30,917 nucleotides of DNA from an uncultured Pseudanabaenaceae cyanobacterium (GCA_938015405.1 CALLPZ010000453.1:1-30917), one strand, 5' to 3'. Numbered from the stretch's first letter, positions 1 to 10,437 are shown. Program-made: numbers and translations. Notes: generated from the letters alone by a model not told the origin.

Positions 1-1
1 C

Positions 2-3000
2 GTAGATGATGCAGCAACAACAAATGAAGACACTGCCGTTGATATTGATGTAATCGCGAACGACAACTTCGAGTCGACTTCCACTGTTACGGGGACGACC
101 GACGGGACCAATGGCACTGTAACCATCAACCCTGATGGAACTGTTAAGTACACGCCCGATGCGGACTTCAACGGAACCGATACCTTTACCTACACGGTGA
201 CCACTGCTGAAGGCGACACCGAAACGGCGACTGTGACCGTCACCGTTGACCCCGTTGTGGATATTGCGCCTGATGCAGAGACAACGAATGAAGATACTCC
301 CGTTGATGTCAATGTCCTCGCGAACGACAGCTTCGGACTTGGCGCTAGCGTCACCGGCACGACGGATGGTTCCAATGGCACCGTCTCTGTCAACCCCGAC
401 GGCACCGTTAAGTACACTCCCGATGCGGACTTCAACGGAACGGATACGTTTACCTACACGGTAACGACGGCTGAGGGTGATACCGAGACGGAAACCGTCA
501 CCATCACTGTCGACCCGGTTGTGGATACCGTGGATGATGCCACCACCACCGATGAAGACACTGCTGTCGACATTAACGTTCTAGCGAACGACAACTTCGA
601 GTCGACCTCGAGCGTAACTGGCACGACGAACGGCGCGAATGGAACCGTCACCATCAACCCCGATGGAACCGTGAAGTACACACCGGATGCGGACTTCAAC
701 GGGACGGATACCTTTACCTATACGGTCACCACGGCTGAAGGCGATACCGAAACTGAAACAGTGACAGTCACTGTATCTCCTGTCGCAGATATTACGCCTG
801 ATTTTGTCACGACCAATGAGGACACGGAAGTTGATATTGATATCCGTGCGAACGACAACTTTGAGTCCGGTAGCATTCTGAGCGGAATTACGAATGCGTC
901 GAACGGAAATGTCTTCATCAATTTCGATGGAACGGTGAAATACATTCCCGATGCAGACTTCAATGGAACCGATACGTTTACCTATACGGTAACGACGGCC
1001 GAAGGCGATACAGAGACGACGACGGTTACAGTCACGGTTGATCCCGTGGTGGATACTGTGCCTGATACTGATAGCACAAGCGAAGATACGGCTGTTGATA
1101 TCGATGTATTGGCTAACGATAACTTCGAGTCGACTTCAACAGTAACGGGAACGACGGATGGTGCGAATGGCACAGTGACCATCAACCCCGATGGCACGGT
1201 GAAGTACCAACCGGATCCCGACTTCAATGGCACCGACACGTTCACCTATACCGTAACGACAGCGGAAGGCGACACCGAAACTGAAACGGTGACGGTTACC
1301 ATTAATCCCACAGTGGATATTGTCAATGATAGTGACTCCACCGATGAAGACACCCCCGTCGATATTGATGTCATCGCGAACGATAGCTTTGAGGATGCTG
1401 GTGCAACAGTAACTGCTACAACAGATGGTGCGAACGGCACAGTAAGCATTAATCCTGATGGAACCGTCAAGTACACACCAGATGCAGACTTCAACGGCAA
1501 TGACACCTTTACCTATACGGTGACGACCACCGGGGGCGTGACCGAGACTGCGACGGTGAATGTCACCGTGAACCCAGTCGCGGACATTGTTAATGACACC
1601 GATACAACGCTTGAAGAAACGCCTGTGGACATTGATGTCCTAGCGAACGACAACTTTGAGTCGACCTCAACTGTTACTGGCGTAACGAACGGCAGCAACG
1701 GCATCGTTGCCATCAACCCCGATGGAACGGTGAAGTACACCCCTGATGCCGACTTCAACGGAACGGATACTTTCACCTATACGGTGACGACAGCAGAAGG
1801 TGATACAGAAACGGCGACCGTAACGGTAACAGTGGATCCAGTCTCTGACGTTGTGCCTGACACCGGCATCACTGATGAAGATACGCCTGTCAGTATCGAT
1901 GTGTTGGCGAACGACAACTTCGAGTCGACCTCAACGGTTACCGGTACGACGGATGGTGCGAATGGAACTGTTGCCATCAATCCCGATGGAACGGTGGAAT
2001 ATACGCCAGACCCTGACTTCCACGGAACGGATACCTTCACCTACACGGTCACGACCGCAGAAGGCGATACGGAAACGGAGACGGTAACGGTAACGGTCAA
2101 CCCCGTTGTCGATATTGTGGACGACAGCGATACGACGAACGAAGATACGCCGGTCGACATTGATGTGTTGGCGAACGACAACTTCGAGTCGACCTCAACG
2201 GTTACTGGAACGACAGATGGTGCAAATGGCACAGTTACCATCAACCCTGATGGAACCGTGAAATATACGCCTGACGCCGACTTTAACGGAACCGATAGCT
2301 TCACCTATACGGTGACAACGGCCGAAGGCAACACCGAGACAGCGACAGTCAATGTGACGGTGGACCCCGTTTCGGATATTGTTTCGGATGCAATTACAAC
2401 TGATGAAGATACCCTCGTCAATGTTGATGTTCTAGCGAACGACACCTTCGAGTCGACCTCTGTGGTGACGGGTACAACGGATGGCGCGAATGGAACAGTC
2501 GCCATCAATCCCGATGGAACGGTGGCTTATACCCCCGACCCCGACTTTAACGGAACGGATACCTTCACTTACACGGTGACGACAGCGGAAGGTGATACGG
2601 AAACCGAAACGGTAACGGTAACGGTCAATCCAGTCGCGGATATTGTTAATGATACCGATACGACGCTTGAAGATACCCCCGTCGACATTGATGTCCTAGC
2701 GAACGACAACTTTGAGTCGACCTCAACTGTTACTGGCGTAACGAACGGCAGCAACGGCATCGTTGCCATCAACCCCGATGGAACGGTGAAGTACACCCCT
2801 GACGCGGACTTCAACGGAACGGATACCTTCACCTATACGGTGACGACAGCAGAAGGTGATACAGAAACGGCGACCGTAACGGTAACGGTGGATCCAGTTG
2901 CTGACGCTGTGGCTGATACAGCAACGACCGATGAGGATACCCCGGTCACGGTTGATGTGTTGGCGAACGATAACTTCGAGTCGACCTCAACGGTTACCGG

Positions 3001-3945
3001 TACGACGGATGGTGCGAATGGCACTGTTTCCATTAATCCGGATGGCACTGTTGAGTACAGCCCTGATCCTGATTTCAATGGGACGGATACCTTCACCTAC
3101 ACCGTGACAACAGCTGAAGGTGACACTGAAATCGAAACGGTCACGGTCACGGTGAATCCTGATGTGGATATCGTTGACGATAGTGAGACAACGAACGAAA
3201 ACACGCCTGTGGACATCGATGTTCTGGCGAATGATAACTTCGAGTCGACCTCAACGGTTACCGGTACGACGGATGGTGCAAACGGCACTGTTTCCATTAA
3301 TCCGGATGGCACTGTTCAGTACAATCCTGGCCCTGACTTCAACGGCACGGATGCCTTCACTTACACGGTGACAACGGCTGAAGGTGACACCGAGACTGCG
3401 ACGGTCAACGTCACTGTTGTTCCTGTTGGTGACATCGTTAGCGATACTGCAACGACCCCCGAAGACGTACCTGTCACGGTGGATGTGCTGTCTAACGATT
3501 CCTTTGACCCGGGTGCTTCGGTTACCGGGACCACCGATGGTTCTAACGGTACTGTTGCCATTAATCCTGATGGCACAGTGACCTATACCCCTGACCCAGA
3601 CTTCAACGGTACCGACACCTTTACCTATACCGTCACGACGGTGGCAGGAGACACGGAGACCACAACGGTGGATGTGGTGGTTGACCCACTCCCCGACGTC
3701 ACAGATGACACTGCAACGACCAGTGAAGAGGCTCCAGTTGACATTGATGTCCTAGCCAATGACAGCTTTGCACCGGGCGCAACCGTCACTGCAACCACTG
3801 ATGGCAGTAATGGCACCGTCACCATTAACCCAGATGGAACGGTCCAATACACGCCTGAGCTGGATTTCTTTGGCACGGATACCTTTACCTACACCGTGAC
3901 AACGGTTGAAGGGGATACCGAAACAGCGACAGTAACGGTAACGGT
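2..3945 (+). repeat. 15 tandem 264-bp Ig-like coding repeats
   Basis: Units of 264 bp (88 codons) follow each other without spacers; the first is cut by the window edge. The SalI-like block GAGTCGAC inside the FEST motif recurs in many units. Units 7 and 11 are nearly identical (1628-1746 equals 2684-2802, 1056 bp apart, exactly four units). Units 12 and 13 are adjacent and nearly identical in their central part. The last units (14, 15) are the most diverged, with a PGA insertion replacing the EST motif. Confidence 0.95.
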
Positions 3946-6900
3946 CGGTCAAGACACGGATGGCGATGGCATCATTAATGCCGATGACCTAGATGATGAC
4001 AACGATGGCATCCTCGATACGGTTGAAGAAGCAACTGCACCGGCCAATGGTGATACCGATGGCGATGGCATTGTTGACAGCCTAGACCTGGATTCTGACA
4101 ACGACGGCATCAATGACCTGGTTGAAGCCCAGCATGGTGGGCCTGATGTCGATGGTGATGGCACTGTCGATGGCCCTGTGGGTACGAATGGTGTTCCTGA
4201 TATAGTTGAGTCAGCAACCGATAGTGGCATTGTGCCAGACCCGGTTGATAGCGATAACGATGGTCAACCCGATTTCCAAGACCTGGATTCTGATAATGAT
4301 GGCCTGAGTGACCTCTTCGAGGGCGGCAGCGGCGGTCCCGATACGGACAATAATGGCGTCCTTGATGGGGTTGATAGCGATGGCGATGGCATCATCGACA
4401 GCGTGGATGGCACCCCTGGCTTTGGTGACAGTGGCAGTCCCGTGACTCCCAATCAGGATGGTGATACCAACCCTGATTATCTGGATGTGGATAGCAACGG
4501 AGATGGTGTTTTTGACATCATTGAAGGGGGCAATGGCATCCTGGATAGCGATGGTGATGGGGGTATTGATGACCCCACCGATGCTGACAACGATGGCATT
4601 CTCGATGTGATTGATGACAGTGACGTTGATGGTACTCCCGATATCAGTGACCCTGATGCTCCTGTGTTTGGTGGGTCTAGTTTCCCGGATGCCGATGGTG
4701 ATGGCATTCCCAACGACCAGGATCTTGATGACGATAATGACGGCATCCTCGATACGGTTGAAGAGAATGGTGTTCCGGGTCGCGATACGGATGGCGATGG
4801 CATCCCGGATCGTCTGGACCTAGATGCTGATAACGATGGCATCAATGATGTTATCGAAGCAGGCCACGGTGAAATCGATACCGATGGTGACGGCATGTTG
4901 GATGGCCCCGTGGGAAGCAATGGCGTTCCTGACGAGGTTGAATCCACTCCCGATAGCGGTGTTGTGCCTGCACCCGTCAATAGCGACAGTGATGGGCAGC
5001 CCGACTTCCAAGACCTGGATTCTGACAACGACGGCCTCTCGGATCTATTCGAAGGGGGCGCGCTAGAGAACGGCGGCATTGATGCCAACGATGATGGTGT
5101 ATTGGATGGACCAGACAGTGATGGCGATGGTATCCAAGATTCTGCCGATGGCAACCCCACAGGTTATGGCGATTTCAATAGCCCTGTAACGCCGAACGAA
5201 GACGGAGATCCCCTGCCTGACTACCTCGACATCGATAGTGATGGAGACGGTGAAAATGATGTGAATCCCACCCTGGACCTGGATGGGGATGGTGAAATTG
5301 ATGACACCACCGACAATGACAACGATGGCATTGTGGATGTGATTGATGACTCTGATGGAGATGGCATTGTTGATGCCGACCCCGCAGAGACTGACCCCCA
5401 GACCTTTGGAGGTCTACCCGCCACCGATACTGATGGTGATGGCGTTCCTGACAGCCGCGACCTGGATGACGATAACGACGGCATTCTGGATAGTGCTGAG
5501 GGTGACGGCAGCTTAGACACCGATGGGGATGGTATTCCGGACTCCCGGGATTTGGATGCTGATAACGATGGAATCCTCGATGTGGAAGAAGCAGGCCATG
5601 GGGCTGCGGATCTGGACGGGGATGGTCAGGTCGATGGCCCTGCAGGTGACAATGGCTTACCCGATGTGGTTGAGACAGTGCCTGAAAGTGGTGTGCCTGC
5701 GATTCCGCCCATTGATACCGATGGGGATGGCGTTGAGGACTTCCAAGACCTGGATTCTGATAATGATGGCATCAATGATGTGATTGAGGCGGGAGGCCAA
5801 GATCCCAACGGCGATGGCATTGTGGGTGATGGTCCGCTGGTGGATCTTGATGGAGATGGCATCCTCGATATCGTTGACCCCTCTGAGGGCGGCATCGCAG
5901 TTCCCACTCCGGATACGGATGGTGATGGTCAAGATGACTATCGCGATCTTGATTCTGATAACGATGGTATTCCCGATGTCGTAGAGACGGGCAATGGTGA
6001 CTTAGATAGCGATGGCGATGGTGCCATTGATGGTCCAGACACCGATGGCGATGGCATCCTCGATTCGGTTGACCCCGCTGATGGCTTTGGTGATAGCGGT
6101 AACGGTGAGCCGATTGATTCCAATGGAGATGGCACGCCGGATTATCAGCAGCCTGGAACGAACACCTCCGGTGTCGGCACGGGCGGTGGTGATGTTCTCA
6201 CCGGGGGCACGGGCGACGACATCCTCAATGGCCTCAGTGATAGCGATGTCCTCGATGGCGGTGACGGTAATGATATCGTCAACGGCGGTAGTGATGGTGA
6301 CGTGGCCCTGGGCGGAACTGGCAATGATGTGGTCAATTCCGGTAGTGATGTGGATGACGTCAATACCGGTGAAGGTGATGACATCAGTAATGGTGGCTCG
6401 GGAGATGACACCATCAATGGCATGGGCGGCAACGACCTGATCAATGGCGGCAGTGGCAATGACACCCTGATGGGTGGCGATGGCGATGATTTGCTCAATG
6501 GCGGTAGCGGTGATGATTGGCTCCAAGGGGGCAGTGGCGATGATTTACTGCGCGGCTCCGATGGGGATGACCGTTTAGAAGGAGGCGATGGGGCCGATGT
6601 TCTCTCTGGAGGACAGGGCAATGATGTCTTTGTCTACAACAGCGCCAGTGAGTTTGGCGATACGGTACAGGACTTTGAAATCGTCCGTGACCGTCTCGAC
6701 CTCACGTCTCTGGTGAATGGTGAAGTGGTTCTAGGCGGCAATGTCCAACTGCAGCAGAATGGCTTTAATACTGTCGTCCTCGTTGATGCTGGAGCCGGAT
6801 TTGAGCCTGTTACCACCTTGGTGGATGTCAATGCCGATACGCTGGATGTGAATAACTTTGTTTCCAGTGGCGTCGATGCGAGTGGTGTGAGCAACAGCAA

Positions 6901-7654
6901 TGCGGCTCAGTTGGCCAATGTGTCAGGCTTTGACATTCTTTGGCGCAATGACATCACCGGAGATAACGCAGCTTGGGTGACGACTGGGTTCCAAGTCATC
7001 AGCGATGGCCTACAGGGTCAAATCTCTGATGCTGACTGGAAAGTTGAAGCCCTGGCTGACTTCAACCAAGATGGCAATGATGACCTACTGCTGCGCCACA
7101 GCAGCTTGGGGCTCAACTTGATTCGTCACCTAGATGCTGATGGAACGACGGCAATTGGAGATGTTCAACTGCCTGAAATTCAGGATACCAATTGGCACTT
7201 TGTCGGTACCGGTGACTTTAATCAAGATGGTGAGTTGGATGTCGTCCTTCGCCATCAAGCAGCGGGTGTGAATCTGGTTTGGAATTTGCAGAATGAAGCC
7301 GTTGTGAGTGGGACTGCCCTGGACTCAATTGAAGACCCCAACTGGAAGATTGCAGCGGTGGCTGACTTTAACCAGGATGGCAAGTCTGACCTGCTATTGC
7401 GGAACCAAGCGACCGGGATTAACCTGATTCGTCAAATGGATGGCTATACCGCCATTGGCGATGTGGCTTTGGAGCCTGTAGATAGTAATTGGTCTCTTGA
7501 GGGTGCTCGTGACCTGGATGGCAATGGCAGTGCTGATATCGTTTGGCGTAACAACACCACGGGTGATGTACTGGCTTGGGAAATGAATGGGACTCAGCGA
7601 GTGCAGGACCATGCTCTTGGGCAGGTTGACTTGACCTGGCATGCTGCACTTTAG
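2..7654 (+). CDS. Giant Ig-like/TSP3/RTX/FG-GAP repeat surface protein (5' end outside window)
   Basis: The frame is open from the first bases of the window, so the start lies upstream; 2550 residues are visible. Domains in order, counted from the window edge: about 15 tandem Ig-like units of 88 residues (1-1315), each with a conserved [19 protein letters not shown] start and a [21 protein letters not shown] core as in VCBS/Big_9 cadherin-like domains; Asp-rich thrombospondin-3-like repeats of the DxDGDGxxD type (about 1315-2060); 16 RTX nonapeptides such as GGSGDDLLN (about 2068-2211); a C-terminal FG-GAP-like region (about 2310-2550). These families bind calcium and occur in cell-surface or secreted adhesins, and RTX repeats point to type I secretion. 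I see no cysteine in the visible part. The role as an adhesin or surface-layer component is inferred. The gene stands alone on its strand and is followed by a hairpin. Confidence 0.93.
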   Translation, partial: VDDAATTNEDTAVDIDVIANDNFESTSTVTGTTDGTNGTVTINPDGTVKYTPDADFNGTDTFTYTVTTAEGDTETATVTVTVDPVVDIAPDAETTNEDTPVDVNVLANDSFGLGASVTGTTDGSNGTVSVNPDGTVKYTPDADFNGTDTFTYTVTTAEGDTETETVTITVDPVVDTVDDATTTDEDTAVDINVLANDNFESTSSVTGTTNGANGTVTINPDGTVKYTPDADFNGTDTFTYTVTTAEGDTETETVTVTVSPVADITPDFVTTNEDTEVDIDIRANDNFESGSILSGITNASNGNVFINFDGTVKYIPDADFNGTDTFTYTVTTAEGDTETTTVTVTVDPVVDTVPDTDSTSEDTAVDIDVLANDNFESTSTVTGTTDGANGTVTINPDGTVKYQPDPDFNGTDTFTYTVTTAEGDTETETVTVTINPTVDIVNDSDSTDEDTPVDIDVIANDSFEDAGATVTATTDGANGTVSINPDGTVKYTPDADFNGNDTFTYTVTTTGGVTETATVNVTVNPVADIVNDTDTTLEETPVDIDVLANDNFESTSTVTGVTNGSNGIVAINPDGTVKYTPDADFNGTDTFTYTVTTAEGDTETATVTVTVDPVSDVVPDTGITDEDTPVSIDVLANDNFESTSTVTGTTDGANGTVAINPDGTVEYTPDPDFHGTDTFTYTVTTAEGDTETETVTVTVNPVVDIVDDSDTTNEDTPVDIDVLANDNFESTSTVTGTTDGANGTVTINPDGTVKYTPDADFNGTDSFTYTVTTAEGNTETATVNVTVDPVSDIVSDAITTDEDTLVNVDVLANDTFESTSVVTGTTDGANGTVAINPDGTVAYTPDPDFNGTDTFTYTVTTAEGDTETETVTVTVNPVADIVNDTDTTLEDTPVDIDVLANDNFESTSTVTGVTNGSNGIVAINPDGTVKYTPDADFNGTDTFTYTVTTAEGDTETATVTVTVDPVADAVADTATTDEDTPVTVDVLANDNFESTSTVTGTTDGANGTVSINPDGTVEYSPDPDFNGTDTFTYTVTTAEGDTEIETVTVTVNPDVDIVDDSETTNENTPVDIDVLANDNFESTSTVTGTTDGANGTVSINPDGTVQYNPGPDFNGTDAFTYTVTTAEGDTETATVNVTVVPVGDIVSDTATTPEDVPVTVDVLSNDSFDPGASVTGTTDGSNGTVAINPDGTVTYTPDPDFNGTDTFTYTVTTVAGDTETTTVDVVVDPLPDVTDDTATTSEEAPVDIDVLANDSFAPGATVTATTDGSNGTVTINPDGTVQYTPELDFFGTDTFTYTVTTVEGDTETATVTVTVGQDTDGDGIINADDLDDDNDGILDTVEEATAPANGDTDGDGIVDSLDLDSDNDGINDLVEAQHGGPDVDGDGTVDGPVGTNGVPDIVESATDSGIVPDPVDSDNDGQPDFQDLDSDNDGLSDLFEGGSGGPDTDNNGVLDGVDSDGDGIIDSVDGTPGFGDSGSPVTPNQDGDTNPDYLDVDSNGDGVFDIIEGGNGILDSDGDGGIDDPTDADNDGILDVIDDSDVDGTPDISDPDAPVFGGSSFPDADGDGIPNDQDLDDDNDGILDTVEENGVPGRDTDGDGIPDRLDLDADNDGINDVIEAGHGEIDTDGDGMLDGPVGSNGVPDEVESTPDSGVVPAPVNSDSDGQPDFQDLDSDNDGLSDLFEGGALENGGIDANDDGVLDGPDSDGDGIQDSADGNPTGYGDFNSPVTPNEDGDPLPDYLDIDSDGDGENDVNPTLDLDGDGEIDDTTDNDNDGIVDVIDDSDGDGIVDADPAETDPQTFGGLPATDTDGDGVPDSRDLDDDNDGILDSAEGDGSLDTDGDGIPDSRDLDADNDGILDVEEAGHGAADLDGDGQVDGPAGDNGLPDVVETVPESGVPAIPPIDTDGDGVEDFQDLDSDNDGINDVIEAGGQDPNGDGIVGDGPLVDLDGDGILDIVDPSEGGIAVPTPDTDGDGQDDYRDLDSDNDGIPDVVETGNGDLDSDGDGAIDGPDTDGDGILDSVDPADGFGDSGNGEPIDSNGDGTPDYQQPGTNTSGVGTGGGDVLTGGTGDDILNGLSDSDVLDGGDGNDIVNGGSDGDVALGGTGNDVVNSGSDVDDVNTGEGDDISNGGSGDDTINGMGGNDLINGGSGNDTLMGGDGDDLLNGGSGDDWLQGGSGDDLLRGSDGDDRLEGGDGADVLSGGQGNDVFVYNSASEFGDTVQDFEIVRDRLDLTSLVNGEVVLGGNVQLQQNGFNTVVLVDAGAGFEPVTTLVDVNADTLDVNNFVSSGVDASGVSNSNAAQLANVSGFDILWRNDITGDNAAWVTTGFQVISDGLQGQISDADWKVEALADFNQDGNDDLLLRHSSLGLNLIRHLDADGTTAIGDVQLPEIQDTNWHFVGTGDFNQDGELDVVLRHQAAGVNLVWNLQNEAVVSGTALDSIEDPNWKIAAVADFNQDGKSDLLLRNQATGINLIRQMDGYTAIGDVALEPVDSNWSLEGARDLDGNGSADIVWRNNTTGDVLAWEMNGTQRVQDHALGQVDLTWHAAL
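3946..6165 (+). repeat. Thrombospondin type 3-like Asp-rich repeats in three higher-order blocks
   Basis: The encoded DTDGDGI / DLDSDNDGI motifs are typical calcium-binding TSP3-like repeats. They are organised in a longer pattern of roughly 735 bp that occurs three times (starting near 3955, 4690 and 5425). Each block has [10 protein letters not shown], then an E-A-x-HG segment, NG(V/L)PD, and QDLDSDNDG or a close variant. The third block is more diverged than the first two. Confidence 0.85.
6203..6634 (+). repeat. RTX (hemolysin-type) calcium-binding nonapeptide repeats
   Basis: Sixteen consecutive nine-residue units fit GGxGxDxLx, for example [18 protein letters not shown] and [10 protein letters not shown] segment with [19 protein letters not shown] follows, which matches the usual end of an RTX block. 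RTX repeats fold on calcium outside the cell and are characteristic of type I secretion substrates. Confidence 0.93.
6921..7651 (+). repeat. C-terminal FG-GAP/VCBS-like repeats
   Basis: Four to five units of about 60-65 residues share [19 protein letters not shown] followed by a G-x-N-L-x-W/R segment. This resembles FG-GAP/VCBS beta-propeller blades with a calcium-binding DxNxDG loop. The same module closes the protein at 24605-26983. Confidence 0.8.
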
Positions 7655-7683
7655 GTTTCCAATAAAGCCTACCTAAATTCTGC

Positions 7684-7722
7684 GGGAGCCCCCATGCGAA
7701 TCTATTCGCGCTAAGGGCTCCC
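7684..7722 (+). terminator. Stem-loop behind the giant repeat gene
   Basis: GGGAGCCC (7684-7691) pairs with GGGCTCCC (7715-7722), and GCGAAT/ATTCGC (7696-7709) forms an inner stem. It lies 30 bp after the stop codon. There is no T run after it, so termination is probable rather than certain. Confidence 0.6.
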
Positions 7723-7730
7723 ATATAAAA

Positions 7731-7761
7731 AAGCCTCAACCCAGATGCTGGATTGAGGCTT
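7731..7761 (-). terminator. Terminator of the YggT gene, possibly bidirectional
   Basis: AAGCCTCAA (7731-7739) pairs with TTGAGGCTT (7753-7761), with an inner CCAG/CTGG stem. On the minus strand it is followed by a T run (complement of 7727-7732), which suits the minus-strand gene ending at 7798. It could also catch read-through from the plus strand. Confidence 0.8.
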
Positions 7762-7797
7762 TCCTCTTGTAGGACCTTTGGTTGGCGGATTTGCTAA

Positions 7798-8103
7798 TTA
7801 TGCTGCTGCTTGGCTGGCGTTGATGGCCATGGTGATTAAGCCCTGTTGTCCCAGCAGTATCTCGCGCACCAGGCTAAACAAGCCGACCCAAACGATGGGG
7901 GTGATATCTACGCCCCCAATAGGGGGAATGAGTTTGCGCGTTGGGGCCAGGAAAGGCTCAGTGGGCCAGATGAGCAGTTTAAAGGGGAATTTTTCCTGTT
8001 CCACCTCGGGATACCAGGTCAGCACAATGCGGAAGATAAAGGCGAAGGTCATTACCCCCAGCAGTGGGCCAATGACCCAAGGAAGGACCGTTAGTGCTGT
8101 CAT
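7798..8103 (-). CDS. YggT/Ycf19 family membrane protein
   Basis: A 101-residue protein with two hydrophobic segments (about residues 5-28 and 68-92) separated by a short loop with the family motif P-T-E-P-F-L-A-P-x-R-x-x-I-P-P-x-G-G-x-D-x-(T/S)-P. The family (YggT, chloroplast Ycf19, CCB3) is found in cyanobacteria and plastids; plant CCB3 is involved in haem attachment to cytochrome b6, and other members act in membrane or division-related processes. The exact role here is not shown. The gene reads toward the giant adhesin gene and ends before a good terminator. It is divergent from psbX. Confidence 0.88.
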   Translation of the reverse strand: MTALTVLPWVIGPLLGVMTFAFIFRIVLTWYPEVEQEKFPFKLLIWPTEPFLAPTRKLIPPIGGVDITPIVWVGLFSLVREILLGQQGLITMAINASQAAA

Positions 8104-8282
8104 AAGCTATAGGCCGAAGCGTAGGAGAACAGAAGGACTGAGTTGGGTTGCGGATTTTAGCTGGCTGTAAAGTTACAAAACGCAAACACTTCTCAGAAAG
8201 ATCTTAACGAGAAGGGGCACAGGCCGCTAAACTTTAATTTATCAAGTTATATGATCACGCCTATTTTCTGGGGTTAAAATCC

Positions 8283-8402
8283 ATGACGCCGTCTTTGACA
8301 AACTTCATGCTGAGCCTTTTGGCTGGTGGATTGATTGTTGTGATTCCCGCAACAGTTGCTCTTATCTTCTTCGCCAAGACCGACTCAGTTACCCGCTCGT
8401 AG
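8283..8402 (+). CDS. psbX: Photosystem II protein PsbX
   Basis: A 39-residue protein beginning MTPSLTNF and ending SVTRS, with a single transmembrane helix (about residues 10-30) containing IPATVALIFF. The length and the MTPSL...IPATV...TRS pattern match cyanobacterial PsbX, a small PSII subunit near cytochrome b559 that influences quinone exchange. It is a monocistronic gene. A TATGAT sequence at 8250-8255 is a plausible -10 element, and a TGTAA-AG-TTACA palindrome lies further up at 8166-8177. A hairpin follows at 8509-8541. Confidence 0.93.
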   Translation: MTPSLTNFMLSLLAGGLIVVIPATVALIFFAKTDSVTRS

Positions 8403-8508
8403 GAGTTTCTGTTGGGGGAGAAGGGTCTTAGATTCGCTTCAAATGAGTGCTGCGCTCTTCGATCCTTCTCCTTCTTCTCAACTGCGTCATAACTTAAGTT
8501 GTCTGTTC

Positions 8509-8541
8509 AAAGAGAGTGGAGCCCAAGGCCCCACTCTCTTT
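8509..8541 (+). terminator. Probable psbX terminator
   Basis: AAAGAGAGTGG (8509-8519) pairs perfectly with CCACTCTCTTT (8531-8541) around an 11-nt loop. It lies 106 bp after the psbX stop. The downstream T content is modest. Confidence 0.7.
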
Positions 8542-9062
8542 GAGTCTTTAGGGCTAGAGAGACGGCAGAGCAAGGGATATCACGTCTGATTCCCTCGGGT
8601 TAGAGGATATTGGTTGGCGATCGCCCTGTTATGCACCTCTGCTTTTGCCCTGTCCTTGGTCCTTTCTGGAGGGGCCGCAGTTAAGGGAATCGAAATATCC
8701 TAAATCGCCTGACTCTGGGCGATTCTGACGGGTCTTGATACCATAGACACGCTAAATGTTTGCCGACTTTGGACAAGCAGGCGCGAACAGTGGAACGGTG
8801 GGCAGTCTAATGCTCTCTGTCACCATCCAATGGGGCTACCACATTGGGATGGATTCTAAGCTTGAGGTTTGGTTGAGGCCAGACTGGGTGAAGGAACGCT
8901 GACTTATTGGAATCTTTGGTCAGACCCCCTGTCCTGATTGGACTTGGGCACATGCGCTGAGATTCCAGACTATAAGTTGGAGCCAAGGTTTTAACGCGAT
9001 CCCTTGTCTCCAATATGGATGCTCCGCCCCGGAGCAGCCTGAATCACGAGAGGAAATTACCT
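8542..9062. other. Gene-free stretch between psbX terminator and ycf66
   Basis: No convincing gene. It holds one HIP1 octamer (8617-8624), a short hydrophobic frame from a possible TTG at 8614 to a stop at 8703, a small AATCGCC/GGCGATT hairpin (8703-8724), and an imperfect inverted repeat, CCATCCAATG (8823-8832) with CATTGGGATGG (8842-8852), that could form a leader structure upstream of ycf66. Confidence 0.4.
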
Positions 9063-10343
9063 GTGAGCGGTTTTAATACACCTGCACTGCTATTTGGACT
9101 GATTTTGTTGGTCGCGTCGATTGCATTGTTTCTGTTCGGGCGAGTTAAACCGGAGATTCAACGCGACTCAGACAATATTTACGCCCTGATTGGTGTTGTC
9201 TGCTCACTGATATTGTTTGCCTCCGCCTTCGACCTCTCCCTAGGGATGTCGTTTCAGCAGCTGCTGATGATCGGCGCGCTGATCACCCTGATGTGGGAAA
9301 ACATTCAATCGCGACAGCCGTCAGGGCCTGTGTCTCGGCGTGGGGCATTTGAGACGATGCGCCAAGGGTTTTCCGGGGATCAAGGGCGTCGTAATGGGCC
9401 GATGAATGACCCTCGGGGAGCTGCACCGAATAATGTCTATCGCTACGAGGCTTCTTTGGACGATTACGATCGCTTCAATGAGCCCCGTCGAGATCAGCGC
9501 CGTATTCGAGGCAGTGAGCCCCCTCGTGGTGCTGGATATGACGATCGCTACGATGCTTCGGGCCGTCGTCCCTCTTTAAATGAAGCCGATCGCTCCCGCA
9601 ATCCTGGCCCAGATGCCAGATTTGATGACCGGGGCCGAGGAGGTCGTGATGACTTTGCCGGTGGGGGGCGTTCTGATGGGCCTCCAGGTCGTCGTCCCGA
9701 GCGCAATCCCCGTCGTAATGATTGGGAAGAGGATAATTATGTAGATGGTCGTCGTCCCCCTGCGGGTCCTAACGATGGCTTTGGTCCTGACCGCAAGGCG
9801 GGCCGAGATTCTGGCCGTGGCCGTGGCTCTCGTCCCCGGGATGAACGCTCCATGGAAGGCCGTCCCCTCAGTCGCCCCTTGGAAGATGAAGGCCGTCGGC
9901 CTATGGGGGGACCCGCTGGTGGTCCTATGGATGGCCCGAATCCCAGTGGCCCAGATCCCAATGGCCCAAATCCAAATGGCCCTGCTATGAATGGCCCGGG
10001 CATGAATGCGCCTGGAATGGATCGTCCTCCCATCGATATGCCCCCGCGTCGTCGCCCTCGTCCCTCTGGCCCAGCTGATCGTCCTGGTCCTGGTGGTGCA
10101 CCGATGGGTGGGGGTTATGGTCCGGGTCCGGGCGATCGCCCCGGCCGCCGTCCTCCTGGTGCAGAGCGACCTGTGATTGATGCAACCCCTGCTCCCCCTT
10201 CGGGCAATCGTCCTTTGACGCCTCCTCCTGGGGCTCCGATGCAGCCTTTAGACACACCGGCAAAGGATGACTACGTGGATTTCAAGCCAGTGTCACCGCC
10301 GCCAGATAGTGAGCGTGATAACTCCGATCAGTTTGATGACTAA
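9063..10343 (+). CDS. ycf66: Ycf66 family protein with long disordered Arg/Gly/Pro-rich tail
   Basis: I take the GTG at 9063 because an AGGA sits 8 nt upstream (9051-9054) and the protein then starts SGFNTPALLFG, as Ycf66 proteins do; an ATG at 9015 is in frame but less likely. The protein has 426 residues. Residues 1-95 hold about three hydrophobic segments (near 8-27, 40-60 and 65-80) and match the Ycf66 N-terminal domain, a cyanobacterial/plastid family of unknown function. The remaining ~330 residues are low complexity: first rich in Arg, Asp and Gly, then NGP/GPN repeats, then Pro-rich with an acidic end. Such tails are expected to be disordered. The gene is flanked by a clear terminator and looks monocistronic. 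Confidence 0.82.
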   Translation: MSGFNTPALLFGLILLVASIALFLFGRVKPEIQRDSDNIYALIGVVCSLILFASAFDLSLGMSFQQLLMIGALITLMWENIQSRQPSGPVSRRGAFETMRQGFSGDQGRRNGPMNDPRGAAPNNVYRYEASLDDYDRFNEPRRDQRRIRGSEPPRGAGYDDRYDASGRRPSLNEADRSRNPGPDARFDDRGRGGRDDFAGGGRSDGPPGRRPERNPRRNDWEEDNYVDGRRPPAGPNDGFGPDRKAGRDSGRGRGSRPRDERSMEGRPLSRPLEDEGRRPMGGPAGGPMDGPNPSGPDPNGPNPNGPAMNGPGMNAPGMDRPPIDMPPRRRPRPSGPADRPGPGGAPMGGGYGPGPGDRPGRRPPGAERPVIDATPAPPSGNRPLTPPPGAPMQPLDTPAKDDYVDFKPVSPPPDSERDNSDQFDD

Positions 10344-10398
10344 TTGAGTCTGGAGAGGGTTAGCCCAGCCGCTAACTTCAGGTAAATCAATCACTTAA

Positions 10399-10437
10399 AG
10401 AAGCGGAATTGACCCATCGGTCAGTTCCGCTTCTTTT
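10399..10437 (+). terminator. Rho-independent terminator of ycf66
   Basis: AGAAGCGGAA (10399-10408) pairs with TTCCGCTTCT (10425-10434), with an inner GACC/GGTC stem, and the right arm runs straight into a T run. Confidence 0.9.

Noticed and set aside
190..3876. A ladder of minus-strand frames of 81-87 codons, one in each 264-bp unit
   Set aside because: They recur only because the unit length is a multiple of three; their composition mirrors the sense repeats, and they have no start signals of their own.
2..3945. Regular repeats that might suggest a CRISPR array or minisatellite
   Set aside because: The units are 264 bp without spacers and encode a conserved Ig-like domain in one frame.
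3949..6621. Long minus-strand frames (93-227 codons) rich in Ser and Pro across the TSP3/RTX region
   Set aside because: These are the antisense image of GAT/GGC-rich Asp-Gly repeats.
8166..8177. TGTAA-AG-TTACA as an NtcA or RpaB site upstream of psbX
   Set aside because: The spacing does not fit the NtcA GTA-N8-TAC pattern and only one half of an HLR1-like repeat is present.
8356..8589. Plus-strand frame overlapping the end of psbX
   Set aside because: It overlaps psbX in another frame and runs through its hairpin; the composition is not protein-like.
9015..9062. ATG at 9015 as the start of the Ycf66 gene
   Set aside because: The GTG at 9063 has a well-placed AGGA and matches the family N-terminus; the extra 16 residues do not.
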